A DNA stretch of 64,000 nt, taken from the NCBI RefSeq assembly GCF_014204915.1, contig NZ_JACHMH010000001.1, positions 2,542,001-2,606,000 of the forward strand, in the 5' to 3' direction. The notes beneath the pieces are model-generated. The model worked only from the letters and a program-made list of their open reading frames with translations. It was not told the DNA's origin and ran no database searches. Position numbers and translations under genes: made by a program. Below, one piece after another: positions 28,672 through 38,513 of this stretch (the first letter of the stretch is position 1; every line of letters begins with the position of its first letter). This stretch comes from Crossiella cryophila (lineage in GTDB: Bacteria; Actinomycetota; Actinomycetes; Mycobacteriales; Pseudonocardiaceae).

Positions 28672-31233
28672 TCAGGACCGGTCGAACTCGCGGGCGGCCA
28701 GTGCCCGGACGATCCCGGCCCGGCCCTCGTTCACCAGCCGCAGCAGGGCAGGCGGGTGGGTGTCCGAGGCGATCCAGGCATCCGCGGCGGTGACCGTGGC
28801 CTGCTCCACCGCCCAGGACGGGAACAGGCCGACCACCACCGGCATGGCCCGGTCGCTGCCCCGGCGCTGCCACACCTCGGAGACCTCGGCGAAGTAGCGG
28901 CCGGTGTACCCGGCGAGCAGCTCCTTCTGACCGGGGTGGGAGAAGCCGTTGATCAGCGACTCGTTGGTGGAGTTGGACAGCTCGTCGTCGTGCACGGCCC
29001 GCCGCCAGGTCTCCGCCTTGTTCTCCTCGGTCGGGATCAGCGCGGTGGCCAGCTCGGCCTGCCGCTGCCCGGTGGCGGTGGCGTCGCGGGCCAGCTCGGC
29101 CGCGACGTCGGTCTCGTCCGCACGGGCGTGCGCCACCAGGGCTCGCAGCACCCGCCAGCGCAGGTCCGCGTCCACGACCAGGCCCTCGAGCACGTTGGTG
29201 CCGTCGTACCAGCCCTGCAGCACGGCCAGCTCGGTCTCGCCGAGCACCGAGGAGGTCAGCGCGTTGGCGAAGGCGAGCTGGTGGTCCGAACCCGGCGCCG
29301 CGGTGGTGGCCAGGTCCAGGATGCGGGTGGAGAAGCGGGACCAGCCCTCCGGCCGCCAGGCCGGGTCGGCGTAGGAGGACAGCGCGGTCTGGGCCTGGGC
29401 CAGCAGCCGCTGCACCACGCCCACCTCGGTCTCGGCGTGCACGCCGCCGAGCACCAGGGTGACGAAGTCGCGGGCCTTCAGCTCGGCCTCGCGGGTCATC
29501 TCCCAGGCCGCCGACCAGCACAGCGTGCGCGGCAGCGGCTCGGCGATGTGCGCGATCCGGTCGATCAGGGTGACCAGCGAGTCCGGGTCCAGCCGCATGG
29601 TGCAGTAGGTCAGGTCGTCGTCGTTGACCAGCACCAGCTTGCCGCGGTGCACGCCGACCAGCTCTGGCACGTCGGTGCGCTCGCCGTCCACGTCGACCTC
29701 GACCCGGTGCACCCTGACCAGCCCGCCGTCGGCGTCATCGGCGTAGATGCCGATGGCCAGCCGGTGCGTGCGCAGCTCGCCGGCGCCGGGCCGGGCGCCG
29801 CCCTGCAGCACCGCGAACTCGGTGAACCTGCCGTCGGCGTCCACCGCGAAGCGGGCCCGCAGCGAGTTCAGGCCGGTGGTCTGCAGCCACTGCGCGCTCC
29901 ACCAGGACAGGTCCCGGCCGGATGCCTGCTCCAGCGCGACCAGCAGGTCGGCCAGGGTGGCGTTGTCCCAGGCGTGCTTGTCGAAGTAGACCCGCAGCCC
30001 GGCCAGGAAGTTGTCCAGCCCCACGTAGGCCACCAGCTGCTTGAGCACGCTGGCGCCCTTGGCGTAGGTGATGCCGTCGAAGTTGACCTCCACGGCCTCC
30101 AGGTCGGGCATCTCGCAGGCGACCGGGTGGGTGGAGGGCAGCTGGTCCTGGCGGTAGGCCCAGGACTTCTCGATGTTGGCGAAGGAGGTCCAGGCGTGCT
30201 TGTACTCGGTGGCCGAGGCCTGCGCGAGCACCGAGGCCCAGGTGGCGAAGGACTCGTTCAGCCACAGGTCGTCCCACCAGCGCATGGTGACCAGGTCGCC
30301 GAACCACATGTGCGCCATCTCGTGCAGCAGCGTCTCGCAGCGGCGCTCGTAGTCGTAGCGGGTGACCCTGGAGCGGAAGATGTACTCCTCGCGGAAGGTC
30401 ACGCAGCCCGCGTTCTCCATCGCGCCCGCGTTGAACTCCGGCACGAAGCACTGGTCGTACTTGCCGAAGGGGTAGCGCACCCCGAAGGCGTTGTTGAAGA
30501 ACTCGAAGCCCTGCTTGGTCTCGGTGAACAGCCGCTCGCTGTCGGCGAACTCGGCCAGCGAGGCGCGCACGTACAGGCCCAGCGGGATATCGCCCTCGCT
30601 GTCGGTGTACACATCGCGCCACTCCGCGTACGGACCGGCGACCAGCGCGACCAGGTAGGTCGACATCGGTTTGGTGGTCTCGAAGACGTGCTTTACGCCG
30701 CCCTCTGCCTTCTCCGTGGACTCGGTGGCGCTGTTGGAGAGCACCTTCCAGTCGGCGGGTGCCAGCACGGTGAGCTGGTAGACCGACTTCAGGTCCGGCT
30801 GGTCGAAGCAGGCGAACATGCGCTTGGCGTCCGCGGTCTCGAACTGGGTGTAGAGGTACACCCCGTCGTCCACCGGGTCGACGAAGCGGTGCACGCCCTC
30901 GCCGGTGTTCATGAACCGGCAGTCCGCCTCGATGACCAGCTCGTTGCGCTCGGCCAGGCCGGGCAGGACGATCCCGTCCTCCTCGCGGAAGGCGGAGACG
31001 TCCAGCTCGACGCCGTTGAGCACGGCCCTGCGCACCCCGGCCGCGACCAGGTCGACGAAGGTCTGGGCGCCGGTCTCACGGCTGGCGAAACGGACCGTGC
31101 TGGTCGAGCGGAAAGTGTTCTCGCCCGGCCCGCCGGAGCCGTCGGTGAGGTCCAGCTCGATCGCGTAGGACTCCACCTCCAGCAGCGCGGCACGCTGCTG
31201 TGCCTGCTCGACCGTGAGGTTCGGTGCGGCCAC
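28672..31233 (-). CDS. pepN: Aminopeptidase N (M1 zinc metallopeptidase)
   Basis: Cytoplasmic zinc aminopeptidase of 853 residues, removing N-terminal residues from peptides, probably downstream of Clp and proteasome degradation. The exopeptidase motif GAMENAG lies near 268. The zinc site is HEMAHMWFGD at 304-313 (His304, Glu305, His308), with the third ligand Glu in WLNESFA about 20 residues later. The ERAP1-like C-terminal helical domain typical of actinobacterial PepN runs from about 530. There is no signal peptide. It matches Rv2467 in gene order and is followed by a strong terminator. Confidence 0.96.
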   Translation of the reverse strand: MAAPNLTVEQAQQRAALLEVESYAIELDLTDGSGGPGENTFRSTSTVRFASRETGAQTFVDLVAAGVRRAVLNGVELDVSAFREEDGIVLPGLAERNELVIEADCRFMNTGEGVHRFVDPVDDGVYLYTQFETADAKRMFACFDQPDLKSVYQLTVLAPADWKVLSNSATESTEKAEGGVKHVFETTKPMSTYLVALVAGPYAEWRDVYTDSEGDIPLGLYVRASLAEFADSERLFTETKQGFEFFNNAFGVRYPFGKYDQCFVPEFNAGAMENAGCVTFREEYIFRSRVTRYDYERRCETLLHEMAHMWFGDLVTMRWWDDLWLNESFATWASVLAQASATEYKHAWTSFANIEKSWAYRQDQLPSTHPVACEMPDLEAVEVNFDGITYAKGASVLKQLVAYVGLDNFLAGLRVYFDKHAWDNATLADLLVALEQASGRDLSWWSAQWLQTTGLNSLRARFAVDADGRFTEFAVLQGGARPGAGELRTHRLAIGIYADDADGGLVRVHRVEVDVDGERTDVPELVGVHRGKLVLVNDDDLTYCTMRLDPDSLVTLIDRIAHIAEPLPRTLCWSAAWEMTREAELKARDFVTLVLGGVHAETEVGVVQRLLAQAQTALSSYADPAWRPEGWSRFSTRILDLATTAAPGSDHQLAFANALTSSVLGETELAVLQGWYDGTNVLEGLVVDADLRWRVLRALVAHARADETDVAAELARDATATGQRQAELATALIPTEENKAETWRRAVHDDELSNSTNESLINGFSHPGQKELLAGYTGRYFAEVSEVWQRRGSDRAMPVVVGLFPSWAVEQATVTAADAWIASDTHPPALLRLVNEGRAGIVRALAAREFDRS

Positions 31234-31400
31234 GGGTCACCTCGTGTTCTTGCTCTTGGGGATGCACGACGTCAGGCATCAAACCACGAACGTCGAAACG
31301 GTTTCCCGACTCCGGGAAGAGTTCGCCCTCGCGCGGGGTTGGTAGCAGGCAGGACGTGCCGCTGATGGCTCGTCAACAGTCATAAACCGAAAGAGGCGTC

Positions 31401-32015
31401 ATGAGCGGTGAGACCCCCCGCGTCGACTTCTACTTCGACCCGATCTGCCCGTGGGCGTGGATCAGCTCGCGGTGGATCCTGGAGGTCGAGCAGGTCCGCG
31501 ACATCGACTTGCACTTCCGGGTGATGAGCCTGTCCGTGCTGAACTCCGGGCGGGACGTGCCGGAGCAGTACCGGGAGCTGCTGGACAAGGGCTGGTGGCC
31601 GGTCCGGGTGGCCATCGCCGCGGCCAAGGCGCACGGCCAGGACATCCTCCGCCCGCTCTACACCGCGCTGGGCACCCGGATCCACAACGAGGGGCGCGGC
31701 GCCGACCTGGAAGGCGTGATCAAGGAATCGCTGGCCGAGCTGGGCCTGCCTGCCGAGCTGGCCGAGGCGGCCACCTCGACCGAGTACGACGAGGAGCTGA
31801 CCGCCAGCCACCACGCGGGCATGGACCCGGTCGGCATGGATGTGGGCACGCCCACCATCCACGTGGACGGGGTGGCCTTCTTCGGCCCGGTGCTCTCCAA
31901 GATCCCGCGTGGCGAGGACGCCGGCAAGATCTTCGACGGCGCCCGGCTGCTGGCCGGCTACCCGCACTTCTTCGAGCTGAAGCGCACCCGCACGGAGGAC
32001 CCGGACTTCTCCTGA
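31401..32015 (+). CDS. DsbA-fold mycothiol-dependent reductase (Rv2466c family), monothiol variant
   Basis: Thioredoxin/DsbA-fold protein of 204 residues, very close to Rv2466c throughout ([48 protein letters not shown]). Rv2466c is an oxidative-stress-induced mycothiol-dependent reductase. The active site here is Cys16-Pro-Trp-Ala19: the resolving cysteine of the mycobacterial CPWC is replaced by Ala (codon GCG), so any chemistry would have to use one thiol plus mycothiol. The ATG at 31401 follows GAAAGAGG. It is divergent from pepN across a 167-base spacer that should hold both promoters. Confidence 0.9.
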   Translation: MSGETPRVDFYFDPICPWAWISSRWILEVEQVRDIDLHFRVMSLSVLNSGRDVPEQYRELLDKGWWPVRVAIAAAKAHGQDILRPLYTALGTRIHNEGRGADLEGVIKESLAELGLPAELAEAATSTEYDEELTASHHAGMDPVGMDVGTPTIHVDGVAFFGPVLSKIPRGEDAGKIFDGARLLAGYPHFFELKRTRTEDPDFS

Positions 32016-32129
32016 ACCCGGGCACGGATCGCCCGCCGGTGACGCCGGCGGGCGGTCTCGCGGTCCCTTGTGGACACCACCGGGGTTCGCTACGCGAACA
32101 CCCAGCACAACCCATGACACCCTGATCCC

Positions 32130-33503
32130 ATGGCGAACGAACTCATCGAGGTGGTCAACCCGGCCACCGAACAGGTCATCGGCTCGGTCAAGGCCAACAC
32201 CGCCGCCGAGGTGGACACCGCGGTCCGGGCGGCGCACGCGGCCTTCCCCGGCTGGGCGGCCACCCCGCTGGCCGAACGGGCCGCGATCGGCCGCCGGATC
32301 GCCGAGGGCGTCGCGGCCCGGCGGGACGAGCTGGCCGAGCTGATCACCGCCGAGATGGGGTCGCCGATCAGCTTCTCCACCAGGGTGCAGGCCAGCCTGC
32401 CGGTGGCGGTGGCCAGCGGGATCGTGGACCTGGTCGACGGCGGCTACGACTTCAGCGAGGAGATCGGCAACTCGCTGGTGCTGCGCGAGCCGATCGGCGT
32501 GGTTGGCGCGATCACCCCGTGGAACTACCCGCTGCACCAGGTGGTGGCCAAGGTGGTGCCCGCGCTGGTGGCTGGCTGCACCGTGGTGCTCAAGCCCAGT
32601 GAGGTGACTCCGCTCACCGCCGAGGCCTTCGCCGAGATCGTGCGCGCGGCCGGGGTGCCCGAGGGCGTCTTCCACCTGGTGCACGGGTTCGGGCCGACCG
32701 TCGGCGAGGCGATCGTCTCGCACCCGCTGGTGGACATGATCTCCTTCACCGGCTCCACCGCGGCAGGCCGCCGGATCTCCGCGGTGGGCGCGGAGACGGT
32801 GAAGCGGGTCTCGCTGGAGCTGGGCGGCAAGTCCGCCAACATCATCCTGGACGACGCCGACCTGGCAGCCGCGGCCAAGCAGGCCATCGCGCACTGCTTC
32901 ATCAACAGCGGGCAGACCTGCACCGCGCGCACCAGGGTGCTCATCCCCGCTCAGCTGCACGACGAATTCGTGAGCCTGCTCACCGACGTCGCGGCCAAGT
33001 ACACCCCCGGCGACCCCACGGATCCGGCCACCAGGGTCGGCCCGATGGTCACCAAGGCGCAGCAAGAGCGGGTCAAGAGCTACATCCAGCAGGGCATCGA
33101 CGAGGGCGCCACGCTGGCCATCGGCGGCGCGGACACCCCGGCGGAGACCCCGGTCGGCTACTACGTCCGGCCGACCGTGTTCGCCAACGTGCGCAACGAC
33201 ATGGTCATCGCCCAGGAGGAGATCTTCGGGCCGGTGCTGGCCGTGCTGCCCTACGCCGACGAGGACGAGGCGGTGGCCATCGCCAACGACTCCATCTACG
33301 GCCTCTCCGGCTCGGTCTACTCCGCCGACGCCGACCGCGCGCTGGCCGTCGCCAGGCGGATGCGCACCGGCCAGGTGGACATCAACGGCGGCGCGTTCAA
33401 CCCGGTCGCGCCCTTCGGCGGCTACAAGCAGTCCGGCAACGGGCGGGAGATGGGCCTGCACGGGCTGGAGGAGTTCACCGAGCTGAAAGCCATTCAGCGT
33501 TAA
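32130..33503 (+). CDS. Aldehyde dehydrogenase (NAD(P)-dependent)
   Basis: Soluble aldehyde dehydrogenase of 457 residues. Conserved landmarks are [10 protein letters not shown] near 130, KPSE near 154, FTGST near 206, the general-base Glu in LELGGKSAN near 231, catalytic Cys264 in [10 protein letters not shown], and EEIFGPVL near 365. It is slightly shorter than the common 480-500-residue enzymes because of a short N-terminus. It is probably monocistronic: it begins 114 bases after the reductase gene and is followed by the serine dehydratase 84 bases on. The substrate aldehyde cannot be read from sequence. Confidence 0.93.
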   Translation: MANELIEVVNPATEQVIGSVKANTAAEVDTAVRAAHAAFPGWAATPLAERAAIGRRIAEGVAARRDELAELITAEMGSPISFSTRVQASLPVAVASGIVDLVDGGYDFSEEIGNSLVLREPIGVVGAITPWNYPLHQVVAKVVPALVAGCTVVLKPSEVTPLTAEAFAEIVRAAGVPEGVFHLVHGFGPTVGEAIVSHPLVDMISFTGSTAAGRRISAVGAETVKRVSLELGGKSANIILDDADLAAAAKQAIAHCFINSGQTCTARTRVLIPAQLHDEFVSLLTDVAAKYTPGDPTDPATRVGPMVTKAQQERVKSYIQQGIDEGATLAIGGADTPAETPVGYYVRPTVFANVRNDMVIAQEEIFGPVLAVLPYADEDEAVAIANDSIYGLSGSVYSADADRALAVARRMRTGQVDINGGAFNPVAPFGGYKQSGNGREMGLHGLEEFTELKAIQR

Positions 33504-33587
33504 CCAGGTCACTCCGCCCGCCGTGTCACACTCGTAGGTGACCGGATGGGGCTGCCGTCCCATCCCCACTCAACGGAGCGTGGCGAG

Positions 33588-34961
33588 TTGGCAATCAGCG
33601 TCTTTGAGCTGTTCAAGATCGGTATCGGACCGTCGAGTTCCCACACCGTGGGTCCGATGCGGGCCGCATGCACGTTCGCCAACGGCCTGAAGGCGGACGG
33701 GCTGCTGGCCGACACCGTGACGGTGCGCTCCGAGCTGTTCGGCTCGCTCGGCGCCACCGGTCACGGGCACGGCAGCGACAAGGCGGTGCTGCTCGGCCTG
33801 GAGGGCGAGGACCCGGAGACGGTGGACACCGCCTCGGTCGAGCCCAGGGTGGCCGGCATCCGCGAACGGCGCAGGCTGCGGCTGCTGGACAGCCACGAGA
33901 TCGCCTTCGAGGAGCGCACCGACCTGGTCATGCACCGGCGCAAGTCGCTGCCGTACCACCCCAACGGCATGACCTTCGCCGCGCTGGACGCCACCGGGCA
34001 GGTGCTGCGCTCGCGGACCTACTACTCGGTGGGCGGCGGGTTCGTGGTGGACGAGACCGCCGCGGGCGCCGACCGGATCAAGGTCGACGACACCCCGGTC
34101 CGGCACCCCTTCCGCAACGGCGTGGAACTGCTGGAACGCACCATCGAGACCGGCCTGCCGATCAGCGGCGTGATGCTGGCCAACGAGCTGTCCTGGCGGC
34201 CGGAGACCGAGGTGCGCGGCGGCCTGCTGCACATCTGGCAGGTCATCCAGGACTGCGTGCGCAGCGGCTGCGCGCGGGAGGGCACCCTGCCCGGCGGGCT
34301 CAAGGTGCAGCGGCGGGCGGCTGGACTGTTCCAGACCCTGTCCAACGAGCACTACACCACCGATCCGCTGCGGGTGATGGACTGGGTGACCCTGTTCGCG
34401 CTGGCGGTCAACGAGGAGAACGCCGCGGGCGGCCGGGTGGTCACCGCGCCCACCAACGGCGCGGCCGGGATCGTGCCCGCGGTGCTGCACTACTACGCCA
34501 GGTTCGTGCCGGGGGCCACCGAGGACGGCGTGGTCCGCTTCCTGCTCACCGCGGGCGCCATCGGCCAGCTGTTCAAGGAGAACGCCTCCATCTCCGGCGC
34601 CGAGGTCGGCTGCCAGGGCGAGGTGGGCTCGGCCTGCTCGATGGCCGCGGCAGGCCTCACCGAGGTGCTGGGCGGCACCCCGGAACAGGTGGAGAACGCC
34701 GCGGAGATCGCCCTGGAGCACAACCTGGGCCTGACCTGCGACCCGATCGGCGGCCTGGTGCAGATCCCGTGCATCGAGCGCAACGCGGTCGCCTCGATCA
34801 AGGCCATCACCGCCTCCCGGATGGCGCTGCGCGGGGACGGCACGCACTTCGTCTCCCTGGACAAGGCGATCAAGACCATGCGGGAGACCGGCGCCGACAT
34901 GAAGGTCAAGTACAAGGAGACCGCGCGGGGCGGACTGGCCGTCAACGTGATCGAGTGCTGA
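33588..34961 (+). CDS. sdaA: L-serine dehydratase (iron-sulfur type)
   Basis: Converts L-serine to pyruvate and ammonia with a [4Fe-4S] cluster. The product is 457 residues with beta and alpha domains fused in one chain. [21 protein letters not shown] forms the N-terminal signature, and the C-terminal half has [23 protein letters not shown] and [14 protein letters not shown], holding the conserved cysteines. The TTG at 33588 with GGAG nine bases upstream gives the standard start AISVFELF; the upstream ATG at 33546 would add a non-conserved hydrophilic leader. Transcribed alone. Confidence 0.94.
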   Translation: MAISVFELFKIGIGPSSSHTVGPMRAACTFANGLKADGLLADTVTVRSELFGSLGATGHGHGSDKAVLLGLEGEDPETVDTASVEPRVAGIRERRRLRLLDSHEIAFEERTDLVMHRRKSLPYHPNGMTFAALDATGQVLRSRTYYSVGGGFVVDETAAGADRIKVDDTPVRHPFRNGVELLERTIETGLPISGVMLANELSWRPETEVRGGLLHIWQVIQDCVRSGCAREGTLPGGLKVQRRAAGLFQTLSNEHYTTDPLRVMDWVTLFALAVNEENAAGGRVVTAPTNGAAGIVPAVLHYYARFVPGATEDGVVRFLLTAGAIGQLFKENASISGAEVGCQGEVGSACSMAAAGLTEVLGGTPEQVENAAEIALEHNLGLTCDPIGGLVQIPCIERNAVASIKAITASRMALRGDGTHFVSLDKAIKTMRETGADMKVKYKETARGGLAVNVIEC

Positions 34962-35403
34962 GCCGGTTCGCCGTCACCACCCCGCCAGGGTCCGCCCGGC
35001 CCGCAGAAGCGCTGTCAGGGCCGGGAAACCGGCCAGCCCGGCCGGACCGGGACCGCTCGTTGGGCCGGGCGGAGCAGGCAGTCGGCACGGCCCTTCGGGT
35101 GATCGGGAAATCGCGGCCGCGGCCGGCAACTGGCTGTGCCGGGCCGACTACCCGGGCTCTGATCACACAACGACCAGGTCACGCACCCCGTAGGGCCGGT
35201 TCGGCGCTCCTGATCGGGTGATCGGCGGCCGGTGGAAACCGCCCAGGTCATCAGGGTTCTCTCCGTGCCCACCTGTTTCCCGTCGGTGTCACCCTGTAGC
35301 GTCATGGCCGCTCGCATAGTCCACGAGGCCTGCTCGTGGACACCGCGGGGGTGAGACGAGGCCACTGCCATTGGTGGTCCCGCTCGCATTGACGAGGAGT
35401 TTT
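34962..35403. other. Intergenic region between sdaA and the cold-shock gene
   Basis: A 442-base gap with no supportable gene. Early in it (35019-35034) GGCCGG and CCGGCC flank a GAAA tetraloop, a small hairpin that could end the sdaA transcript although no T-run follows. The right part should contain the cspA promoter and a sizeable untranslated leader, as cold-shock genes often have. I cannot define the -10/-35 boxes with confidence. Confidence 0.4.
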
Positions 35404-35607
35404 ATGGCAACCGGCAAGGTCAAGTGGTTCAACGCGGAAAAGGGCTTCGGCTTCATTGCCCAGGACGGCGGCGGACCTGATGTGTTCGTGCACTTCTCGG
35501 CGATCCAGGGCTCGGGCTACCGCTCCCTCGAGGAGAACCAGGCAGTGGAGTTCGAGGTCGTCCAGGGTCCCAAGGGTCCCCAGGCGGACCGGGTCAGCGC
35601 TATCTGA
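35404..35607 (+). CDS. cspA: Cold-shock protein (CspA family)
   Basis: Single cold-shock domain of 67 residues that binds single-stranded RNA/DNA as a chaperone. It begins [17 protein letters not shown] with RNP1-type KGFGFI at 13-18 and RNP2-type VFVHF at 27-31, and ends [10 protein letters not shown]. The ATG at 35404 follows GAGGAG with a good spacing; the longer open frame to 35371 is not needed. A long upstream spacer and a strong downstream hairpin indicate a monocistronic transcript. Confidence 0.95.
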   Translation: MATGKVKWFNAEKGFGFIAQDGGGPDVFVHFSAIQGSGYRSLEENQAVEFEVVQGPKGPQADRVSAI

Positions 35608-35622
35608 TCCCGTCTCGACGCA

Positions 35623-35661
35623 CCGAGGGCCCGCATCCGTTTCCCGGATGCGGGCCCTCGG
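35623..35661. terminator. Intrinsic terminator between cspA and the convergent regulator gene
   Basis: A perfect 17-bp stem (CCGAGGGCCCGCATCCG paired with its complement at 35645-35661) around a five-base loop TTTCC. It lies 15 bases after the cspA stop and before the end of the convergent gene at 35684. The T-tract is weak, as usual in high-GC actinobacteria. Confidence 0.85.
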
Positions 35662-35683
35662 TCTGTGTCCTGCTACCGGGCGG

Positions 35684-36676
35684 TCAGTCCCAGTCCCAGC
35701 GCACGCCGTAGATGCCGGGCGAGACGTCCAGCGAGACGAAGTGCGCGGTGTTGGAGGCGCCCACCCACAGCTCCTGCACGTCCTGTTCGGGCGCGTTGGC
35801 GAGCTGGCGGTGGTAGCGGAAGCAGCGGGCAGGGACCATGGCCGGGTCGAAGTGCACCTGGAGCACGTAGTCCCTGGCCGGGGTCCGGAAACGCCGGTCG
35901 TAGAAGTGCGCGGGAGTGGTCGACTGGCACTCCAGCTCGAACTCCATGATCGTGGTGTCCCCTGCGGAGAGCACCCGGTCGAGCACCAGCTCGGCCACCA
36001 TGAAGTTGCTTTCCGGGTCGAAGCGCACCCGGCCGAGCCTGCAGTAGCGGGTCGAGGTGATCAGCGGCGCCGGCCGGTCAGGGTCGTCGCCGCGGTAGTA
36101 CAGGAAGTGCCGGGAGACCTTGTCGACCTCGGCGCGCACCACCTCGCGCACCCGCAGGCTCTTCTCCGAGCGGTCCGCACCCAGCAGGTACGTGTCGTGC
36201 ACGCTGAGCCGGGTCAGCTGTGCGGTGGAGGGGACCTCCAGCCGCTCCAGCAGCTTGGTCAGGCCGTCCGGGGATTCCCAGAGGCGTTCGGTGTCCAGGC
36301 TGCCCGGGGTGTGCGAGAGCCACCGGCCGCGCGGACGGCGCGGACCGAGCAGGCTCATCAGTGAATTGGCCGGCAGGCGCAGCACCTCTTCGAGGATGTG
36401 CACGCCGCGCAGCGAGTCCGGCCGCTCCGGGCGGCTGCGCCCATGCCGCCAGTAGCTCAGCGTGGTCAAGCTGACCTTCACGCCCCGCTGGGCGAGCCGG
36501 TACTGAATCCGGTCCAGGCTGAGCCCGCTTGCCTCGATCGCGAGGTGCAGGGCTCTGGAGAACGGGCCCTTCTGCAACACTTCGGCCAGCTCACGGCTGG
36601 GTTCGGGCAAAGTGGGCGAGCCGTTGGCGTACACCGGCCTTTGCGCAGTCGTGGTCGGCTGCGGCTCTTGGTGCAC
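35684..36676 (-). CDS. Actinobacterial HTH-domain regulator, function unknown
   Basis: Protein of 330 residues. After a polar leader, residues about 35-80 form an XRE-like helix-turn-helix (LHLAIEASGLSLDRIQYRLA then LTTLSYWRHGRSRPERP), in which a trimmed phage-repressor fold is recognisable. The remaining 230 residues are a mixed alpha/beta domain without a motif I recognise (YLLGADRSEKSLRVREVVRA, FYDRRFRTPARDYVLQV). Homologues are frequent in Pseudonocardiales genomes (recalled). The GTG at 36674-36676 lies five bases after GAGGAGGT; the GTG two codons earlier overlaps that ribosome site. Probably transcribed alone; the target is unknown. Confidence 0.72.
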   Translation of the reverse strand: MHQEPQPTTTAQRPVYANGSPTLPEPSRELAEVLQKGPFSRALHLAIEASGLSLDRIQYRLAQRGVKVSLTTLSYWRHGRSRPERPDSLRGVHILEEVLRLPANSLMSLLGPRRPRGRWLSHTPGSLDTERLWESPDGLTKLLERLEVPSTAQLTRLSVHDTYLLGADRSEKSLRVREVVRAEVDKVSRHFLYYRGDDPDRPAPLITSTRYCRLGRVRFDPESNFMVAELVLDRVLSAGDTTIMEFELECQSTTPAHFYDRRFRTPARDYVLQVHFDPAMVPARCFRYHRQLANAPEQDVQELWVGASNTAHFVSLDVSPGIYGVRWDWD

Positions 36677-36856
36677 GAGCACCTCCTCGCCACGTGGCAG
36701 GCAATCACAGGGTGTTACCTACGACGCTGACTTGACACTTGTCACACGGAGCATAGTTCAGCTCACCGAGCCAGGCGAGGTGAAGCCCGATTGAGTAGGT
36801 ACTGTCGGACTTTACGCAACAGACCGCTGGCTCAGCGTCACAAGTATCCGGCGCCG

Positions 36857-37672
36857 TTAGGCGTGGCCAGGGTTAGTCCTCACACTTTCGAGTGCATCTG
36901 CGGTGAAGTCTTCAGGGTAAGGCGATTTACGCAGCGCCGCAGCCCGGTCCAGCCGCCCCGCGCCGACCTCGGCACACAGCTCGGCCACCCGGCTCAACTC
37001 GGCCAGCTGCTCCCGCACGAAGGCCCGGTCCACCGGTTCGCCGTGCCCCGGCACCACCACCGCCGGTTTCAGTTCAAGAACCTGCTGCACCGCCGTGGGC
37101 CAGGCCAGCGGCCAGGACCCCTTGAACGCTGGCGGCGCGCCCTGCTCGACGAGATCGCCGGTGAAGACCACCTCGACGTCGGGCAGCCACACCAGCAGGT
37201 CGTGGTCGGTGTGCCCGAACTCGGCGGGCAGCAGGTGCGCCACCCGCCCGCCCAGGTCCAGCTCGACCGGCCCGCTCACCGGGTGCGTCGGCGGCACGAT
37301 CCTGGCCGCCTGGATGGCCTCGGCGACCGAGGGACGGCCCTGCTCGCGGTAGTACTCGCTCCAGGCCTTCCGGTCCGCCTCGGCACCCGCGGCCAGCGCC
37401 GGTCCGCAGCGCTCGTGCGCCCAGATCTCGCACGGCTCGAACGCCTGGCTGCCGAAGCTGTGGTCGAAGTGCGCGTGCGTGAGCACCACCCGCCAGGGCA
37501 GCGGGGTGACCTCGCGGACCGCGGCGGCCAGCTCCGCGCCCTGCACCCCGTCCCCGCGGGTGTCGATCACCAGGCAGCCCGTCTCACCGAGCACCAGCCC
37601 GGTGTTGAGGTCCAGCTCGGTGTGCCTGCGCACCAGCACGCCCTCGGCGACCTCGACCCAGCGACCGTCCAC
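36857..37672 (-). CDS. Metallo-beta-lactamase-fold hydrolase
   Basis: Zinc hydrolase of 271 residues with the MBL motif THAHFDH: His66, His68, Asp70 and His71. Further ligands are in GHTDHD-like EFGHTDHDLLVW near 158, the Asp in FTGDLVEQG near 175, and a His in VVPGHGEPV near 215. No signal peptide, so it is an intracellular MBL enzyme (lactonase, glyoxalase II-like or quorum-quenching type cannot be distinguished). It starts 13 bases downstream of the ComB-like gene and is presumably in its operon. Confidence 0.88.
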   Translation of the reverse strand: MDGRWVEVAEGVLVRRHTELDLNTGLVLGETGCLVIDTRGDGVQGAELAAAVREVTPLPWRVVLTHAHFDHSFGSQAFEPCEIWAHERCGPALAAGAEADRKAWSEYYREQGRPSVAEAIQAARIVPPTHPVSGPVELDLGGRVAHLLPAEFGHTDHDLLVWLPDVEVVFTGDLVEQGAPPAFKGSWPLAWPTAVQQVLELKPAVVVPGHGEPVDRAFVREQLAELSRVAELCAEVGAGRLDRAAALRKSPYPEDFTADALESVRTNPGHA

Positions 37673-37685
37673 CGCACGTCCTCTC

Positions 37686-38447
37686 CTAGGCGCCGAAGAT
37701 CCCGTCCACGAGTACCGGGGCGACGGTGCTGCTGTCTACCGCCCCGGCCAGTTCGACGTCCGCCGCCATCCCGGCCTCGGCGAGTTCGCGGCCGGAGACG
37801 GAGTGTGCCAGCAGCTCCGGCACCCGGTCGGCCACCGCGGCGAAGGCGGTCGCGGCCAGCTCGGCCTCGGCCGACCGCCCGTGCCGCAGACCGTGCGCGA
37901 TCGCCCCGGCACCCAGGTAGTCCTCAAGGGACGGCCGCAGTGGCCGCTCCGGGCCGATCCGCCAGCGCTCGCCGCCCGCGATGATCCCGATCGGCCGGTC
38001 CCCGGCCAGTTCCAGTGCCTTGGCCGCCACCGCGCTCGCGTTGCGCAGGCACCCGGCCAGCACGATCGCCCCCGCCTCGGCCGCCCGCGCGCACAGCGTG
38101 CCGCCGTTGGGCGAGGACAGCCCGAGCAGCGTGCCCGCGGGCACCTCGGTCAGCGAGGACGGCCGCAGCGACCACTTCTCCCTGGTCGCCACCGATCCGG
38201 TAGGACTGGTGTACAGCCCCAGCCCGGCCATGATCGCGCCGCGGGCCTCCGCCCCGGCCTTGGCGGCCTCGTCGCCGATGGCGAAGGGCAGTACCCGCGC
38301 GCCCCGGCCGACCACGACGTCCACCGTGGTGGTGAACACCAGCACGTCCACCACGACCAGCACCGCGCAGTGCGGCGCCAGCGCGGTCACCCCCTCGCCG
38401 CCCCACTCCAACCGCACCCGGTAGCCGTCCTGCCCGAAAACCGTCAT
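37686..38447 (-). CDS. 2-phosphosulfolactate phosphatase family (ComB-like)
   Basis: Protein of 253 residues of the ComB family, Mg2+-dependent phosphatases first known from coenzyme M biosynthesis but common in bacteria that do not make coenzyme M. Characteristic stretches are VVVDVLVFTTTVDVVVGRG near 31-49, LSSPNGGTLC near 114 and GERWRIGPERPLRPSLEDYL near 163. The ATG at 38445-38447 is the only sensible start; the longer frame is a shadow of rpiB and the glycosylase. It is divergent from rpiB across 66 bases and leads a two-gene operon with the MBL hydrolase. The actinobacterial substrate is unknown. Confidence 0.85.
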   Translation of the reverse strand: MTVFGQDGYRVRLEWGGEGVTALAPHCAVLVVVDVLVFTTTVDVVVGRGARVLPFAIGDEAAKAGAEARGAIMAGLGLYTSPTGSVATREKWSLRPSSLTEVPAGTLLGLSSPNGGTLCARAAEAGAIVLAGCLRNASAVAAKALELAGDRPIGIIAGGERWRIGPERPLRPSLEDYLGAGAIAHGLRHGRSAEAELAATAFAAVADRVPELLAHSVSGRELAEAGMAADVELAGAVDSSTVAPVLVDGIFGA

Positions 38448-38513
38448 GTGACCAGCCTCGCAAAGGCGACCGCCCAGGTCAGGCGAATATCGGGGCTGGC
38501 AGACTGCGTGTCC

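Noticed and set aside
35300-35403. Cold-shock RNA thermoswitch upstream of cspA
   Set aside because: A long leader is plausible, but I could not define convincing alternative stems by eye.
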